A program made the translations under genes and the position numbers. From contig JAFDVT010000482.1 of NCBI GenBank assembly GCA_018268875.1, positions 1-7,964 of the forward strand: a DNA stretch of 7,964 nt. The letters are read 5' to 3'. Positions 6,494-7,964 of the stretch are shown one piece after another. This DNA is from Acidobacteriota bacterium (GTDB taxonomy: Bacteria > Acidobacteriota > Terriglobia > Bryobacterales > Bryobacteraceae). Position 1 is the first letter of the stretch. Each line of letters opens with the position of its first letter. A model generated the notes under the pieces. It ran no database searches, had not been told where the DNA came from, and saw nothing but the letters and a program-made list of their open reading frames with translations.

Positions 6494-7912
6494 TTATTCG
6501 ATTAAACCGATTCGCTCCTGCATATCAGCCAACACAAAGCTGAGAACGGCGAGCGAAGCGACGTTCGCGCGGAACTCGGATGGTACGATTTTGTCGAAAG
6601 TATCCGCATCCGTGTGGTGCCAGTCGTTGTAGTGTCCGCCGCCCGTCTGCACGCCGAATCCCGGCACTCCCGCCGCGAGTAGAGGCGCGATGTCCGCCCC
6701 GCCGCCACCCGGATTCATCTTTCCACCGCCGATCCCGCTCAACAGCTTACCGATGTCCACCGCCCGCTGGAACGACGCCGCGCTGGTCGGCTTCACCGGG
6801 GTCGCCGGCGCATTCACGGTGGTCCTGCGCCGCTGCGCGCCACCCGTGCCGTACCCGAACCCAAGCGGCTTTTCCGCGCCGCCATCCATCTCGATCGCCG
6901 CCACATGATTCTTCGCCTCGTCGCCGATCATCGCCCGGTACGCCCGTCCGCCCGCGCCGCCGTTTTCCTCATTTACCCAAAAAACTACCCGGATCGTACG
7001 TTTCGGTTTCAGCCCTAGCTTTTGGATCAGCGCCACCGCCTGAAACGCCGCGATGATGCCGCTGCCGTCGTCGTTGGCGCCCTGCCCGACATCCCACGAA
7101 TCGATGTGCCCGCCGAGCACCACCACTTCCTCCGGCTTCTCGCTCCCGCGAATCTCCCCCATCACGTTGTGCGAATCGGCATCCGGCAACGTCTTGGCCT
7201 CCATCTTGAGGTTTACCCGCACCGGAACGCCGTCTTTGGCCAGACGATGGATCAGCGCCGCGTCTTCCACCGTGATCGCCGCCGCCGGAATCTTGGCCAC
7301 CCCCGCGATGTAGTTCAACGCCCCGGTGTGCGGCGTCGCCAGACTCCGCCCGGTCATCGAACGAACCAGCATCCCGACGGCGCCCAGTTCCGCCGCGCGC
7401 GAGGCTCCCGTGGCCCGGTAAATGACGGTCTGTCCGTAGCCTTCCCACACCGGGTCGAACAGCACGATCCGGCCCTGCACTTTGTCCTTGCCCAGCGCCG
7501 CCAGTTCGTCGAACGAAGCCGCCGTCACAACCTCCGCCGTAATGCCTTCGGGAGGCGTACCCACGCTCATTCCCAGCCCCAGCATCGGCAGCTTTTTCAC
7601 CGTCGGGGCCAGCATCGTCGCGGATTCGTTCCCGCGCACCCAATGCGGCACTTTCACAGGCGGCGTTTGCACATTGGTGAGCCCGGCCTTCTTCATCTCC
7701 GCCGCCGACCATTCGATCGCCTTTTCGAGCGATGCCGAACCGCTCAACCGGTGCCCGATGCGGTCGCACAGGTATTGCAACCGGTCGAGCCCTTCCTGAT
7801 CGGCCAGCGCCGCGTCTATGATTTTTTGGGAAACTTCCCGGTAGTCCGCCTCAATGTCGGCGGCAGGAAGCAAAAACGAGCAGCACACCAGGACCGCAAC
7901 CGCTTTTTTCAT
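6494..7912 (-). CDS. Secreted M28 metallopeptidase, carboxypeptidase Q-like
   Basis: A 472-residue exported zinc peptidase of the M28 family, closest in layout to plasma glutamate carboxypeptidase/carboxypeptidase Q; such enzymes trim amino acids from peptides. The signal peptide is MKKAVAVLVCCSFLLPAA. A PA-like insert domain (about 120-240, with QGRIVLFDPVW and ELGAVGMLVRS) sits inside the peptidase domain. The two-zinc site is complete: His269 and Asp271 in GGHIDSWDVG, Asp281 in GANDDGSG, the catalytic Glu315 and ligand Glu316 in VNEENGG, Asp343 in EMDGG, and His433 in DWHHTDADTFD. All expected ligands are present, so it should be active. The ATG at 7912 is preferred to the in-frame TTG at 7918, which adds only two residues and would lie within an inverted repeat. 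No lipobox with Gly/Ala before Cys is seen, so it is likely a soluble periplasmic or secreted enzyme. It is the upstream neighbour of the PEP-CTERM/protease pair but separated by 145 bases, so joint transcription is uncertain. Confidence 0.93.
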   Translation of the reverse strand: MKKAVAVLVCCSFLLPAADIEADYREVSQKIIDAALADQEGLDRLQYLCDRIGHRLSGSASLEKAIEWSAAEMKKAGLTNVQTPPVKVPHWVRGNESATMLAPTVKKLPMLGLGMSVGTPPEGITAEVVTAASFDELAALGKDKVQGRIVLFDPVWEGYGQTVIYRATGASRAAELGAVGMLVRSMTGRSLATPHTGALNYIAGVAKIPAAAITVEDAALIHRLAKDGVPVRVNLKMEAKTLPDADSHNVMGEIRGSEKPEEVVVLGGHIDSWDVGQGANDDGSGIIAAFQAVALIQKLGLKPKRTIRVVFWVNEENGGAGGRAYRAMIGDEAKNHVAAIEMDGGAEKPLGFGYGTGGAQRRRTTVNAPATPVKPTSAASFQRAVDIGKLLSGIGGGKMNPGGGGADIAPLLAAGVPGFGVQTGGGHYNDWHHTDADTFDKIVPSEFRANVASLAVLSFVLADMQERIGLIE

Positions 7913-7939
7913 CTTCAAACTTTAGCATCGCGTTTGAAG
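7913..7939 (-). promoter_or_regulatory. Perfect 8-bp inverted repeat abutting the M28 start codon
   Basis: CTTCAAAC (7913-7920) and GTTTGAAG (7932-7939) are perfect inverted copies separated by 11 bases. On the minus strand the second arm ends directly before the ATG at 7912. In the mRNA this hairpin would hide the weak ribosome-binding area (GAAG); as DNA it could be a dimeric regulator's operator. The promoter must lie within or beyond the last 40 bases of the window. Confidence 0.5.
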
Positions 7940-7964
7940 GCGAACCGATCGGCGGCAAGCGCCA

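Noticed and set aside
6969..7769. Open frame of 266 codons on the minus strand
   Set aside because: It lies in another frame of the M28 peptidase, which has complete zinc-site motifs; the product is Gly/Arg-rich low complexity.
7859..7912. Possible lipoprotein signal in the M28 peptidase (two Cys at residues 10-11)
   Set aside because: The residues before Cys are V-L-V, lacking the Gly/Ala/Ser expected at -1 of a lipobox, and the Cys pair lies too early within the hydrophobic core.
7913..7918. TTG start at 7918 for the M28 peptidase
   Set aside because: It adds only Met-Lys before the ATG-initiated MKKAV signal peptide and falls inside the inverted repeat; the ATG at 7912 is simpler.

Overview
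The window (about 60% G+C by eye) looks like a chromosomal segment from a Gram-negative soil or environmental bacterium. An Acidobacteriota member of the Solibacter/Bryobacter type is my best guess. This rests on a PEP-CTERM protein ending in a Leu/Ala-rich helix plus Arg-Arg-Arg, a secreted subtilisin/sedolisin-like protease, and a codon style rich in GCG/CGC. No rRNA or marker search was possible, so the taxonomy is inference.

Layout: positions 1-1280 (+) hold the C-terminal two thirds of lepA (elongation factor 4), whose start lies outside the window. Everything else is on the minus strand and is read from high to low coordinates. First comes a carboxypeptidase Q-like M28 metallopeptidase (7912-6494). 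After a 145-base gap come a PEP-CTERM secreted protein (6348-5707) and a subtilase-fold protease (5707-3749), joined by a TAATG stop/start overlap and closed by a strong terminator (3690-3723). Then comes a tight three-gene operon: an SxtJ-like membrane protein (3634-3272), a 50-residue DUF5989-like membrane protein (3270-3118) and a NodU/CmcH-type carbamoyltransferase (3113-1290). That operon converges on lepA with only 9 bases between the two stop codons, and a small hairpin spans both stops.

The most interesting system is the SxtJ / DUF5989 / carbamoyltransferase trio. The genes are 1 and 4 bases apart, two encode tiny membrane proteins, and the third is a predicted O-carbamoyltransferase. 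From memory this set recurs in diverse bacteria, but I know of no established product for this stand-alone form. No glycan, polyketide or antibiotic genes surround it here, so its substrate cannot be read from context. The second point of interest is the PEP-CTERM protein translationally coupled to a protease whose active site has Glu where subtilisins have His, while keeping the subtilisin-type Asn and Ser. The third is an 8-bp perfect inverted repeat whose proximal arm abuts the start codon of the M28 peptidase gene.

No RNA genes, insertion sequences, CRISPR arrays or integration signs were seen. No stretch longer than 150 bases lacks a gene.
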